Source: Pseudonocardia sp. 73-21 (lineage in GTDB: Bacteria > Actinomycetota > Actinomycetes > Mycobacteriales > Pseudonocardiaceae). Taken from it: a DNA stretch of 64,000 bases. The stretch is from positions 1 through 64,000 of the forward strand of contig NZ_MKVV01000055.1 in NCBI RefSeq assembly GCF_001899645.1, in the 5' to 3' direction. The translations under genes were made by a program, and so were the position numbers. Positions 16,491 to 24,615 of the stretch are shown here, in pieces; position 1 is the stretch's first letter, and every line of letters begins with the position of its first letter. The notes under the pieces are model-generated. The model searched no databases. It saw only the letters and a list, made by a program, of their open reading frames with translations, and was not told where the DNA came from.

Positions 16491-16534
16491 CGAGTGCGCG
16501 CTGATCATGAACGCCGACGCCGAGCGCGCACTCG
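16491..16534. terminator. 12-bp stem hairpin downstream of the MHS transporter
   Basis: CGAGTGCGCGCT (16491-16502) and AGCGCGCACTCG (16523-16534) form a perfect 12-bp inverted repeat with a 20-base loop. It lies 18 bases beyond the stop of the transporter gene (minus strand), a good position for a terminator of the homogentisate operon. No T tract is present. Confidence 0.45.
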
Positions 16535-16551
16535 GAACCACCGCCCGGTGA

Positions 16552-17946
16552 TCAGGCGGGCGCGTCCCGGGCCGCCACCAGATCACGTGCCTCCTGCTCG
16601 GTGGCCACCGCGGGCGGGGAGCCGTCCAGGGGGCGGCCGGCTGTCTCTTGTATGAGGTACACGCTGATCAGGCCCACGACGCCGGCGGCGATCAGATAGT
16701 AACCGGGCCAGTTGAGATCCCCGCTGACCAGCACGAGCGCCGCGATGACCGTGGCCGCCGTCCCGCAGAACGCCGAGACGAAGATGTTGAACGCGATGGA
16801 CAGGCCGCTGTAGCGGATCTCCGTCGGGAACAGCGCCGGGAGCGTGGACGGCGAGACGGCCGAGAACAGCACCAGCGTCAGCCCCATGATCATCAGGCCG
16901 CCGAACGTGGCCCCGAGGCCGCCGACGCGCAGCAGCAGGATCGTGGGCAGGCCCAGGACGATCAGCGCCATGCAGCCCGTGTAGAGGATCGGCTTGCGGC
17001 CCACCCGGTCGGAGAGCCGCCCGATGAACGTGATGATCACCATCAGGATCAGCAGCACCACGATCTGCAGGATGTTCGACGCCGACTCCGACGTGCCGGC
17101 CTCCCCCGCGGCCGGCAGCGTCGAGGTCAGGTAGGTGGGGATGTAGGCGGTGAGCACATAGTTCGTGACGTTCCACCCCACGACGAGCCCGCCGGCGAGC
17201 AGCATCGCGCGCCAGTGCCTGGTGAAGATCAGCCGGAAGGCGTCCTGGGTGGAGGTGCCCTCGTGGGTCTCCGACCGGGCCACCATCACCTGGAACGCCG
17301 GGGTCTCCTCCAGCCGCGAGCGCAGGTAGAGCCCGACCACGCCGAGCGGGAACGCGAGCAGGAACGGGATGCGCCAGCCCCAGCTCTCCATCTGCTCCGG
17401 CGGGAGCACGGCGATCAGGACGGCGGAGAACGTGGCCCCCATCGCGTACCCGGTGAGCGTGCCGAACTCCAGCCAGCTGCCGAAGAACCCGCGCCGCCGG
17501 TCGGCGGAGTACTCGGCGATGAACGTCATTGCGCCGCCGTACTCACCGCCCGTGGACAGGCCCTGCACGACGCGCACGAGCAGCACGAGCAGCGGCGCGG
17601 CGACGCCGATGCTCGCGTAGCCCGGGATCAGGCCCAGCACCGTGGTGCCCGCCGCCATCATGATCACCGTGATGGCGAGCACCTTGGTCCGGCCGATCCG
17701 GTCGCCCAGCGGGCCGAAGATCAGCCCACCGATGGGACGGACGATGAACGACACCGCGAACACGCCGAACGTGTAGACCGTGGCCGTGGCCGGGGGCAGG
17801 TTCGAGAAGAACACCTTCGTGATGACGACCGCGAGGTAGGAGTAGACGCCGAAGTCGTACCACTCCGTCACGTTGCCGATGGCCGCCGCTGCCACCGCAC
17901 GTCTCATCGTCTGTTCGTCGGTGATGGTGATCCCGCTGTCGTCCAC
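16552..17946 (-). CDS. MHS-family MFS transporter
   Basis: The 464-aa product is a 12-segment major-facilitator carrier of the metabolite:H+ symporter (ProP/ShiA-like) group. Seen: the diagnostic TEWYDFGVY near the N-terminus, the loop-2 motif GPLGDRIGRTKVL, RVVQGLSTGGEYGGA in the fourth segment, and SDRVGRKPIL in the second half. It imports organic acids or similar compounds with protons. The GTG at 17946 (VDDSGITITDEQTMRRAV) fits family N-termini; the ATG at 18006 would add 20 residues right up to the preceding stop. As last gene of the homogentisate operon it probably imports the aromatic acid that feeds the pathway. Confidence 0.83.
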   Translation of the reverse strand: MDDSGITITDEQTMRRAVAAAAIGNVTEWYDFGVYSYLAVVITKVFFSNLPPATATVYTFGVFAVSFIVRPIGGLIFGPLGDRIGRTKVLAITVIMMAAGTTVLGLIPGYASIGVAAPLLVLLVRVVQGLSTGGEYGGAMTFIAEYSADRRRGFFGSWLEFGTLTGYAMGATFSAVLIAVLPPEQMESWGWRIPFLLAFPLGVVGLYLRSRLEETPAFQVMVARSETHEGTSTQDAFRLIFTRHWRAMLLAGGLVVGWNVTNYVLTAYIPTYLTSTLPAAGEAGTSESASNILQIVVLLILMVIITFIGRLSDRVGRKPILYTGCMALIVLGLPTILLLRVGGLGATFGGLMIMGLTLVLFSAVSPSTLPALFPTEIRYSGLSIAFNIFVSAFCGTAATVIAALVLVSGDLNWPGYYLIAAGVVGLISVYLIQETAGRPLDGSPPAVATEQEARDLVAARDAPA

Positions 17947-18006
17947 GCGCCGGAAGGTTAATGGCGGGTGGACGAATCCGCTGAACAGAGCAACGGAGAC
18001 GGACAA

Positions 18007-19215
18007 TCAGTCGACAATGCTCGGGACAACCTTTCCGTACACCTCGCCGAATCCGATGCGGGCGCCGCCGGGGCCGGGGGCCGTGGCGGTGATGGCCACC
18101 TCGTCGCCGTCCTCGAGGAACGTGCGCGTGCCGCCGTCGGGGAGGGCGAACGGCTCGGTGCCGCCCCAGGAGAGCTCCAGCAGGCAGCCGCGCTCCCCCT
18201 TCACCGGACCGCTGACGGTGCCGGACCCGTAGACGTCGCCGGTGCGCGTCGGTGCGCCGTTGACCGTCATGTGGGCCAGCTGCTGGGCCGGCGTCCAGTA
18301 CATCGTGGAGAAGTGCGGCCGCGAGACGGTGTGCCCGTTGATCGACAGCTCCAGGTCCAGGTCGAGGCCCCAGTGGTCGACGTCGCGCAGATACGGCAGG
18401 GGCTCGGGGTCGCGGGCGGGCGGCGCGACGCGAGCGTCCTGCAGCGCGTCCAGGGGCACGATCCACGGCGAGATCGACGTGGCGAACGACTTGCCCAGGA
18501 ACGGTCCGAGCGGCGCGGTCTCCCAGGCCTGGATGTCGCGGGCGGACCAGTCGTTGAGCAGGAAGACCCCGAACACGTGGTCGGCGAAGTCGGCGACGCC
18601 GATGCGCGTGCCCATCTCGGACCCGACGCCGACGACGAACCCGACCTCGGTCTCGACGTCGAGGCGCTTCGACGGGCCGAACCCGGGCGTCTCCTTCCCC
18701 CGGCGCTGGCCGACGGGACGGACGATCGGCGTGCCGGAGACCACCACCGAGGACGAGCGGCCGTGGTAGCCGATCGGCAGGTGCTTCCAGTTGGGCGGCA
18801 ACGCATCGGCGACGTCGGGCCGGAAGATGTGGCCGGCGTTGGTGGCGTGGAACTCGTTGGAGTAGAAGTCGACGTAGTCGCCGACCTCGATCGGCAGGTG
18901 CAGGGTGACGTCGGCCAGCGGGTACAGGTGGGGCCGGACCCGGTCGGCCGAGGACGCCTCGGTGAGCCAGTCTCGGATCGTGGCGCGCACCTGCGCCCAG
19001 CGCGCCCGGCCCGCGGCCAGCAGCGGGTTGAGCACGGGCCCGGACAGCAGCGACGCGAACGGGGCGGCGGCCGCGGAGGCGACGGCGCCGACGTCGAGCA
19101 CCCGGTCGCCGACCGCGACGCCGACCCGGCGCGGGCCGTCGCCCGGGCTGAAGACGCCGTAGGGCAGGTTGTCGAGGCCGAACGCGGTGCCGGCGGGCAG
19201 CTCCATCCAGGTCAT
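18007..19215 (-). CDS. fahA: Fumarylacetoacetase
   Basis: The 402-aa product hydrolyses fumarylacetoacetate to fumarate and acetoacetate, the last step of tyrosine/homogentisate breakdown. Seen: N-terminal SH3-like domain, then the active-site segment VDFYSNEFHATNAG (catalytic His and metal-binding Asp), the paired glutamates in VETEVGFVVG, LLNDWSARDIQAWE with the metal Asp, and the C-terminal GSGTVSGP. Length matches two-domain fumarylacetoacetases. The ATG at 19215 overlaps the stop of the dioxygenase gene by four bases. The operon has no recognisable maleylacetoacetate isomerase, so the isomerisation needed before this step must be supplied elsewhere. Confidence 0.93.
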   Translation of the reverse strand: MTWMELPAGTAFGLDNLPYGVFSPGDGPRRVGVAVGDRVLDVGAVASAAAAPFASLLSGPVLNPLLAAGRARWAQVRATIRDWLTEASSADRVRPHLYPLADVTLHLPIEVGDYVDFYSNEFHATNAGHIFRPDVADALPPNWKHLPIGYHGRSSSVVVSGTPIVRPVGQRRGKETPGFGPSKRLDVETEVGFVVGVGSEMGTRIGVADFADHVFGVFLLNDWSARDIQAWETAPLGPFLGKSFATSISPWIVPLDALQDARVAPPARDPEPLPYLRDVDHWGLDLDLELSINGHTVSRPHFSTMYWTPAQQLAHMTVNGAPTRTGDVYGSGTVSGPVKGERGCLLELSWGGTEPFALPDGGTRTFLEDGDEVAITATAPGPGGARIGFGEVYGKVVPSIVD

Positions 19216-20411
19216 GCTCCGGGCCCCCGTCCCGACCAGGTCCAGGCGTAGCCGGGGTCCTCGCTCGCCGCGGCGCCCTCGCCGAGCTCCAGCGGCCGGA
19301 ACGTGTCGACCATGACGGCCAGCTCGTCGAAGAACTCCGCACCCAGGCTGCGCTCGACGGCACCGGGCTGCGGGCCGTGGCTGTGGCCACCGGGGTGCAG
19401 GCTCACCGACCCTTTCGCGATGCCCGAGCCCTTGCGCGCCTCGTAGTCGCCGCCCACGTAGAACATCACCTCGTCGGAGTCCACATTGGAGTGGTAGTAG
19501 GGCACGGGGATCGACAGGGGATGGTAGTCGACCTTGCGCGGCACGAAGTTGCAGATCACGAAGTTGGCGCCCTCGAACACCTGGTGCACGGGCGGGGGCT
19601 GGTGCACCCGGCCGGTGATCGGCTCGAAGTCGGCCACGTCGAACGTGTAGGGGTAGAGGCAGCCGTCCCAGCCGACGACGTCGAACGGGTGCGAGGGGTG
19701 GACGTAGCGGGTGCCGGTGACGCCCCGCGAGCCGCGGTGCTTGACCAGCACCTCCACGTCCGTGCCGTCGACCACCAGCGGCTCGTCCGGGCCGTGCAGG
19801 TCGCGCTCGCAGTAGGGGGCGTGCTCCAGGAGCTGGCCGAACCGCGAGAGGTAGCGCTTCGGCGGGGCGATGTGGGAGTTCGCCTCGATCGCGTAGAGGC
19901 GCAGCGGCTCGTCGCCGGTGGGCACCCAGCGGTGGGTGGTGGACCGGGGCAGCACCACGTAGTCGCCCGCCGACGCGGGGAGCGCGCCGAACACGGTCTC
20001 CACCGTGGCGGCGCCGGACTCGACGAACACGCACTCGTCGCCCACGGCGTTGCGGTAGAGCGGGCTGGCCTCGCCGGCCACGACGTAGGAGATGCGGACG
20101 TCGGCGTTGCCGAGCACCAGCCGCCTGCCGGTGACGGCGTCGCACGCCTTCCACTCCTGGCCGGCGAAGAGCGTGTGCAGCTTCAGGTGGCGCGGCAGCA
20201 GCGGGCGGTTCTCGGTGGTGGACTGGTCGGGCAGCTCCCACGGCGTGGCGTCGACCAGCGCGGACGGCACATGGGCGTGGTAGAGCAGCGACGAGTCGGA
20301 GGAGAACCCCTCCTCGCCCATCAGCTCCTCGGAGTACAGGCCACCGTCGGGGCGCCGGTGCTGGGTGTGGCGCTTGGGCGGGACGTCACCGACGCTGCGG
20401 TAGTACGCCAT
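19212..20411 (-). CDS. hmgA: Homogentisate 1,2-dioxygenase
   Basis: The 399-aa product is the iron dioxygenase that opens the homogentisate ring to maleylacetoacetate. Recognised from family stretches: MAYYRSVGDVPPKRHTQHR at the start, LYRNAVGDECVFVE, the metal region VPYYHSNVDSDEVMFYVGG (His and Glu ligands) and HPGGHSHGPQPGA (second His). It is shorter than the human enzyme, as usual for actinobacterial forms. The start ATG 20411 has an AGGAG site and shares its A with the TGA of the upstream monooxygenase (TGATG), so translation is coupled. It is central to the operon running from 23112 to 16552. Confidence 0.94.
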   Translation of the reverse strand: MAYYRSVGDVPPKRHTQHRRPDGGLYSEELMGEEGFSSDSSLLYHAHVPSALVDATPWELPDQSTTENRPLLPRHLKLHTLFAGQEWKACDAVTGRRLVLGNADVRISYVVAGEASPLYRNAVGDECVFVESGAATVETVFGALPASAGDYVVLPRSTTHRWVPTGDEPLRLYAIEANSHIAPPKRYLSRFGQLLEHAPYCERDLHGPDEPLVVDGTDVEVLVKHRGSRGVTGTRYVHPSHPFDVVGWDGCLYPYTFDVADFEPITGRVHQPPPVHQVFEGANFVICNFVPRKVDYHPLSIPVPYYHSNVDSDEVMFYVGGDYEARKGSGIAKGSVSLHPGGHSHGPQPGAVERSLGAEFFDELAVMVDTFRPLELGEGAAASEDPGYAWTWSGRGPGA

Positions 20412-22147
20412 CAGGCTCCTCCTCGATCGGCCGTGACCGATGGTGATCGCTGCGGGTGGTGCGGTACGGCCCCGGCGGGGGCGCTGTCGTGCGGTGTACG
20501 CCGATCCTCTCCCGGCACGGCGTCGTCCGGCACACCCTCTCGCCCTCCGACGTCTCCCAGCGCGCGGCCGTCTCCCAGCGCGCGGCGCAGCGCGGTGGCC
20601 AGCGTCTCCGCGTCGGGTCCGGTGAGCACCGCGGCCACGTGCGCGTCGGGACGCACGACCCACACCTCCCCCGGACGGGCGGCGAGTGCGGCGACCAGTC
20701 CGCCGTCGGGGTCGAGCTCGGCGGTGCGGTGCACCTGCACCGGCGCGTCGACGGCGTCGGCGGCACGGTGGGCGGCCGCCAGGTCCGCAGCGGGCAGGAC
20801 CAGCACCAGCACCCCGGCCCGGGCCAGCTGCCGCAGCCGCACGGGGTCGTGCGCGGATAACGGTGTGGGAACACCGTTATCCGCGCACGGGCGCCGGAGG
20901 CGCACGCTCACGTCGGGCAGCAGGACGCCGGGCCCGGGGGCGGGGAGGGCCCCGCGGGGCGGGCGGCCGGCGAACGAGCGGGTCGGATCCGGGGTGGTCA
21001 GGGGCGAGTCGGCGTACCAGAACGGTTCCGCCAGCCGCCCCGAGTCGACCTCCGCGCGGGCGGACAGGTCGTCCACCGCACGGGCCAGCACGTCCGCCCG
21101 GCGGGCCGCACGGGCGGCGTCGGGGGGCACCAGGAAGTCCATGGTGGCCGTGGTGACCGCGATGTTCTCGCGCGCGGCCGCGTGCCGCTCGTGGTGGTAG
21201 CTCTCCAGGAGCCCCTCGCCCGCCCACCCCCGGCCGACATGCGCGATCTTCCAGGCGGCGTTCTCCGCGTCGGCCACCCCGGAGTTGAGCCCGCGCGCCC
21301 CGAACGGCGACACGAGGTGCGCGGCGTCGCCGGCCAGCAGCACCCGACCGACCCGGAAGCGGTCGGCGCACCGGGAGTGGAAGCGGTAGACGGAGGTCCA
21401 CACCAGCTCGTAGGGCCGGTCCCCCACGATGGCCCGGATCCGCGCGTCGACGGCTTCGGGCGACAGGTCGGCGTCCGGCGGCACCTGCCAGTCGATGCGG
21501 AACGTGGAGTCGGGGCAGGGGTGGATCAGCACCTGCCGGCCGGGGTTCCAGACCGGGTCGAAGAAGAAGCGGCGCTCGGTGGCCCACCCGGGCAGATCCA
21601 CGCGGATGTCGCAGATGAGGAACCGGTCGTCGAACGAGCGACCCTCGAACGCCACCCCCAGGCGCTCCCGCAGGCCGCCGCCCGAGCCCGAGCAGAGCAC
21701 GACGAACGGCGCGCGCAGCTCGCCCCGTGCGAGCCGCACCGTCCCGTCCGGGCCCACGTCGAGCACCTCGCTGTCCCAGCGCAGGTCGACGAGCGGCTCG
21801 GCGGCGATCCGCTCGTCGAGGATCTCCTCGGTGCGCGCCTGCGACAGGTTGACGAACGGCGGGAACGGTGAGCGGCCGGCATCGGCGAAGGTCTGGTCGA
21901 ACAGCTCGCGGTCTCCGTGGAACGTGCGCGCCGTGGTCCAGGTGACGCCCTCGGCGGCGATCTGCTCGCCCGCCCCGACCGACGCCCACACGTCGAGCAC
22001 GTCGCGCTGCTGGCAGATCGCGCGCGACCCGACGACGTCGCGGCCGGGGCGGCGGTCGAGCAGCACGCTGGGCACGCCCCACTTCGCCAGCAGCAGCGCC
22101 GTGGTCTGGCCCACGGGACCGGCGCCGACCACCACCACGGGGTCCAT
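20411..22147 (-). CDS. FAD-dependent aromatic monooxygenase
   Basis: The 578-aa product is a group A flavoprotein hydroxylase of the MhpA / phenol-hydroxylase type. Seen: N-terminal FAD motif VVVVGAGPVGQTTALLL, the ribityl-binding GDAAHLVSPFGARGLNSG (residues about 275-292), and a C-terminal thioredoxin-like region after about 430. It probably hydroxylates a phenolic acid with NAD(P)H and oxygen. Beside hmgA, a 3-hydroxyphenylacetate-to-homogentisate step is attractive but unproven. ATG 22147 (MDPVVVVGAG) overlaps the stop of the MBL gene by one base; the 165 bases upstream in frame lie in antisense-like sequence of that gene. Codons about 420-433 are a perfect palindrome, and an 18-bp tandem duplication lies near the 3' end. 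Confidence 0.86.
   Translation of the reverse strand: MDPVVVVGAGPVGQTTALLLAKWGVPSVLLDRRPGRDVVGSRAICQQRDVLDVWASVGAGEQIAAEGVTWTTARTFHGDRELFDQTFADAGRSPFPPFVNLSQARTEEILDERIAAEPLVDLRWDSEVLDVGPDGTVRLARGELRAPFVVLCSGSGGGLRERLGVAFEGRSFDDRFLICDIRVDLPGWATERRFFFDPVWNPGRQVLIHPCPDSTFRIDWQVPPDADLSPEAVDARIRAIVGDRPYELVWTSVYRFHSRCADRFRVGRVLLAGDAAHLVSPFGARGLNSGVADAENAAWKIAHVGRGWAGEGLLESYHHERHAAARENIAVTTATMDFLVPPDAARAARRADVLARAVDDLSARAEVDSGRLAEPFWYADSPLTTPDPTRSFAGRPPRGALPAPGPGVLLPDVSVRLRRPCADNGVPTPLSAHDPVRLRQLARAGVLVLVLPAADLAAAHRAADAVDAPVQVHRTAELDPDGGLVAALAARPGEVWVVRPDAHVAAVLTGPDAETLATALRRALGDGRALGDVGGREGVPDDAVPGEDRRTPHDSAPAGAVPHHPQRSPSVTADRGGA
20551..20586. repeat. Two perfect 18-bp tandem copies in a coding region
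   Basis: CGTCTCCCAGCGCGCGGC occurs twice in direct succession (20551-20568 and 20569-20586). On the minus strand it duplicates six codons in the C-terminal part of the monooxygenase (RALGDGRALGDVGG), keeping the frame. Confidence 0.8.
20848..20889. repeat. Perfect 19-bp-stem palindrome inside the monooxygenase gene
   Basis: CGTGCGCGGATAACGGTGT (20848-20866) is followed by GGGA and then by its exact reverse complement ACACCGTTATCCGCGCACG (20871-20889). It is read through in frame as CADNGVPTPLSAH in the monooxygenase, between the FAD domain and the C-terminal domain. Such a long perfect hairpin is not expected from codon choice and looks like a small inserted palindromic element or a structured regulatory site. 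Confidence 0.85.
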
Positions 22148-23112
22148 CAGGCCCCCTGCAGCTGCGCCCAGACCTCGCGGTCGCGCTCCCCCGTCCAGAT
22201 GACGGGCCGCTCGATCCCCGACAGCTCGTCCCAGAGCCGGGAGACGTCGAACGGCAGGCAGTGCTCGAAGATCGGCCAGCGCCCGTACTGCTCGTGCAGC
22301 GCCGCATGGCACGCCTCGAACGCGTCCTTCAACGAGCCGCCCCGCCCCTGCACCGCCGACACCTCGGCGATCATGACCTGCAGGAAGCGGCGGGTCTGGG
22401 CGATGGCCGCGTCGACCTCGGCGCGCCCGCGGCTCACGGCACCCCGCCCGCCGACCAGCGCCTCGGCCCCGATGGCCGCCACCGCGTCGAGGGTGGTGGT
22501 GGACCAGTCGCGGTGGAAGGCGTCACCGGTGTACAGCGCCGCCTCGGCCTCCACGAGGTCGCCCGCGAACAGCACCTTCTGCTGCGGGAGCCACGCGACG
22601 ATGTCGCCCTCGGTGTGCCCGCGCCCGCAGTACTGCAGGACCAGGTCACCGCGGTCGCCGCCCAGGTCGATGGTCATCCGGTCGGAGAACGTGGCCGTGG
22701 GCCAGGTCAGCCCGGGCACCGAGTCGGCCTGCTCGGCCAGGCGCGGCATGCGCGCGAACTCCGACTCCCAGTCCTGCCGGCCCCGCTCGGCCACCAGCTC
22801 GCGGGTCTTCTCGTGGGCCACGATCACCTCCGCGTCGAACGCGCTGGCGCCCAGCACGCGCACGGCGTGGTAGTGGCTGAGCACCAGGTAGCGCACGGGC
22901 TTGTCGGTGTGCTCGCGCAGCCGGTCCAGCCAGCGGCGGGCCGCGACGGGCGTGGCGAGCGCCTCGAAGCAGACGAGGAAGTCCTCCCCCTCGACGGCCC
23001 CGACGTTCGGGTCCCCCTCCGCGGTGAGCGCGTACACGCCGTCGGCGAGCACCTCCAGGGTCTGCTGCTTCTCCGCCAGATCTCCCGACGACGCGAACGG
23101 CTTCGCTGCCAT
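22147..23112 (-). CDS. MBL-fold protein with incomplete metal site
   Basis: The 321-aa product has the metallo-beta-lactamase fold but not the full zinc motif. The usual HxHxDH is HYHAVR (in LSHYHAVRVLGASAF), lacking the Asp and third His. Downstream GHTEGD keeps a histidine, FAGDLVEAEAALYTGDA keeps the bridging Asp, and the last histidine position reads GGRG. A subfamily with HYHAVR occurs beside aromatic catabolic genes; its function is not established. ATG 23112 follows a GAAGGGG site and is the first gene of the homogentisate operon. It could be a hydrolase of a ring-cleavage product, or a mono-metal enzyme or binding protein. Confidence 0.8.
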   Translation of the reverse strand: MAAKPFASSGDLAEKQQTLEVLADGVYALTAEGDPNVGAVEGEDFLVCFEALATPVAARRWLDRLREHTDKPVRYLVLSHYHAVRVLGASAFDAEVIVAHEKTRELVAERGRQDWESEFARMPRLAEQADSVPGLTWPTATFSDRMTIDLGGDRGDLVLQYCGRGHTEGDIVAWLPQQKVLFAGDLVEAEAALYTGDAFHRDWSTTTLDAVAAIGAEALVGGRGAVSRGRAEVDAAIAQTRRFLQVMIAEVSAVQGRGGSLKDAFEACHAALHEQYGRWPIFEHCLPFDVSRLWDELSGIERPVIWTGERDREVWAQLQGA

Positions 23113-23336
23113 TCCGAACCCCTTCCGTGATGATCAAAGGTTTTACTACCGATACGGTACGACATCCGGGGCGCCTGTGGGAACACCGGAACGCAGATAC
23201 CGGACAGGACGATCACCGTCAGCGGGAAAAGGGACCCCGACCGGCCGGTGATCAATCGGACAGGTCCAGAATCGGGGGACGCAGGGGGAACCGGTCAGGG
23301 CGGCCGGCGGCGCCCCGGCGGGATGGAGCAGCCCGG
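23113..23336. promoter_or_regulatory. Divergent promoter region with small palindrome
   Basis: The 224 bases between the homogentisate operon (leftward) and the L,D-transpeptidase gene (rightward) should hold both promoters. A 5-bp-arm palindrome TACCGATACGGTA lies at 23147-23159, about 35 bases upstream of the MBL start, a suitable place for an operator. No regulator gene is adjacent. No other gene or repeat is seen in this stretch. Confidence 0.35.
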
Positions 23337-24596
23337 ATGGCTTGGGGTGAATCGGCGTTCTCCGGTTCGGGGCCGGGGCGGCAGTGGCTGTCGCTGGGCC
23401 TCGGCGTGGCCGTCCTCGTCGGGCTGGGCTCGGGCGTCGCCCTCGCCACCCACCCACCGTCGGCCAACGCCCAGACCATGAGCGTCGCCGGGAGCTCCGC
23501 GTCCGGCCCGGACGCGGGCGGTCAGGCCGTCAGCCAGGCCGTCCGCCCGGTCGTGTCCATCACCCCGGACGCCACCACGCCGCTCAACCCGACCCGGCCC
23601 ATCGTGGTCACGGTCGCGCAGGGCACCGCCAAGGCCGTCACTGTGAAGACCCCGAACGGCAAGACCGTGTCGGGCACCCTCGACGCCGCGGGCACCACGT
23701 GGACCTCGAAGGGCGACCTCGCCTACGGCACCACCTACGCCGTCGGGGTCGACACCCTCGACCCGAGCGGCGCCCCCGGCCACCAGGACCTCAGCGTGTC
23801 CACCGTCGACCCGAGGGTCCAGGCCTACCCCTCGTTCATCCCGCCGCCCGGCCAGACCACCGTCGGCGTCGGCCAGCCCGTCGTCGTGCGCTTCAACCAC
23901 CCCGTGAAGGACCGCGTCGCCGCCCAGAAGGCGCTGTCGGTCACCTCCAGCGCCGGGCAGACCGGTTCCTGGTACTGGCTCTCGGACACCGAGGCGCACT
24001 ACCGCCCGCAGACCTACTGGACCGCGAACTCGACGATCACGCTGAAGGCGTCCATGTTCGGCGTCGACCTGGGCGGCGGCACGTTCGGCGAGACCGACCG
24101 CACCGAGACCATCCACGTCCACGACGCGTGGGTCGCGAAGGCCGACGGCGCCACCGAGCAGATGCAGATCTTCGACAACGGCGCGCTGGTCAAGACGATG
24201 CCGATCAGCCTCGGTTCCCCCGGCCACCCGTCGCACGTCGGGCCGCACGTGATCTCCGACAAACAGCCGTCGATCACCATGGACTCCTGCACCTACGGCG
24301 TGTGCCAGGGCCAGCCCGGCTACTACAAGGAGCAGGTCGACCTCGACGAGCGCATCTCCGACGACGGCGAGTTCGTGCACTCGGCCCCGTGGTCGGTGGC
24401 GTCGCAGGGCGGCCAGAACGTCTCCCACGGCTGCGTGAACCTCTCCCCCGCCAACGCCCAGTGGTTCTTCGACCACTTCGGCATCGGGGACGTCGTGGAG
24501 ATCACCAACTCGGGCGGCCCGCAGCTGCCGCTGACCGACACCTACGGCGACTGGGAGCTCACCTGGGCCCAGTGGTTGAAGGGCAGCGCCGTCTAG
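23337..24596 (+). CDS. L,D-transpeptidase (YkuD domain, Ig-like domains)
   Basis: The 419-aa product cross-links peptidoglycan by 3-3 bonds, as in mycobacterial Ldt enzymes. It has an N-terminal membrane anchor (about residues 15-37), two Ig-like domains (about 70-240), and a C-terminal YkuD catalytic domain with HSAPWSVASQGGQNVSHGCV, where Cys366 is the nucleophile. The closing segment is Trp-rich (GDWELTWAQWLKGSAV), as in the Ldt family. The ATG 23337 follows a GGAG site; the longer frame back to 23127 lacks protein-like sequence. It acts outside the membrane. Confidence 0.92.
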   Translation: MAWGESAFSGSGPGRQWLSLGLGVAVLVGLGSGVALATHPPSANAQTMSVAGSSASGPDAGGQAVSQAVRPVVSITPDATTPLNPTRPIVVTVAQGTAKAVTVKTPNGKTVSGTLDAAGTTWTSKGDLAYGTTYAVGVDTLDPSGAPGHQDLSVSTVDPRVQAYPSFIPPPGQTTVGVGQPVVVRFNHPVKDRVAAQKALSVTSSAGQTGSWYWLSDTEAHYRPQTYWTANSTITLKASMFGVDLGGGTFGETDRTETIHVHDAWVAKADGATEQMQIFDNGALVKTMPISLGSPGHPSHVGPHVISDKQPSITMDSCTYGVCQGQPGYYKEQVDLDERISDDGEFVHSAPWSVASQGGQNVSHGCVNLSPANAQWFFDHFGIGDVVEITNSGGPQLPLTDTYGDWELTWAQWLKGSAV

Positions 24597-24615
24597 GCGG
24601 CCCTAAACTCCGCTC

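Noticed and set aside
17947..18006. Longer start for the MHS transporter at ATG 18006
   Set aside because: It would begin immediately at the preceding gene's stop without a ribosome site and add a hydrophobic tail not seen in the family; not excluded outright.
22148..22312. N-terminal extension of the FAD monooxygenase
   Set aside because: The added 55 residues lie inside the MBL gene, are Arg/Ala-rich, and precede the proper FAD-motif start MDPVVVVGAG.
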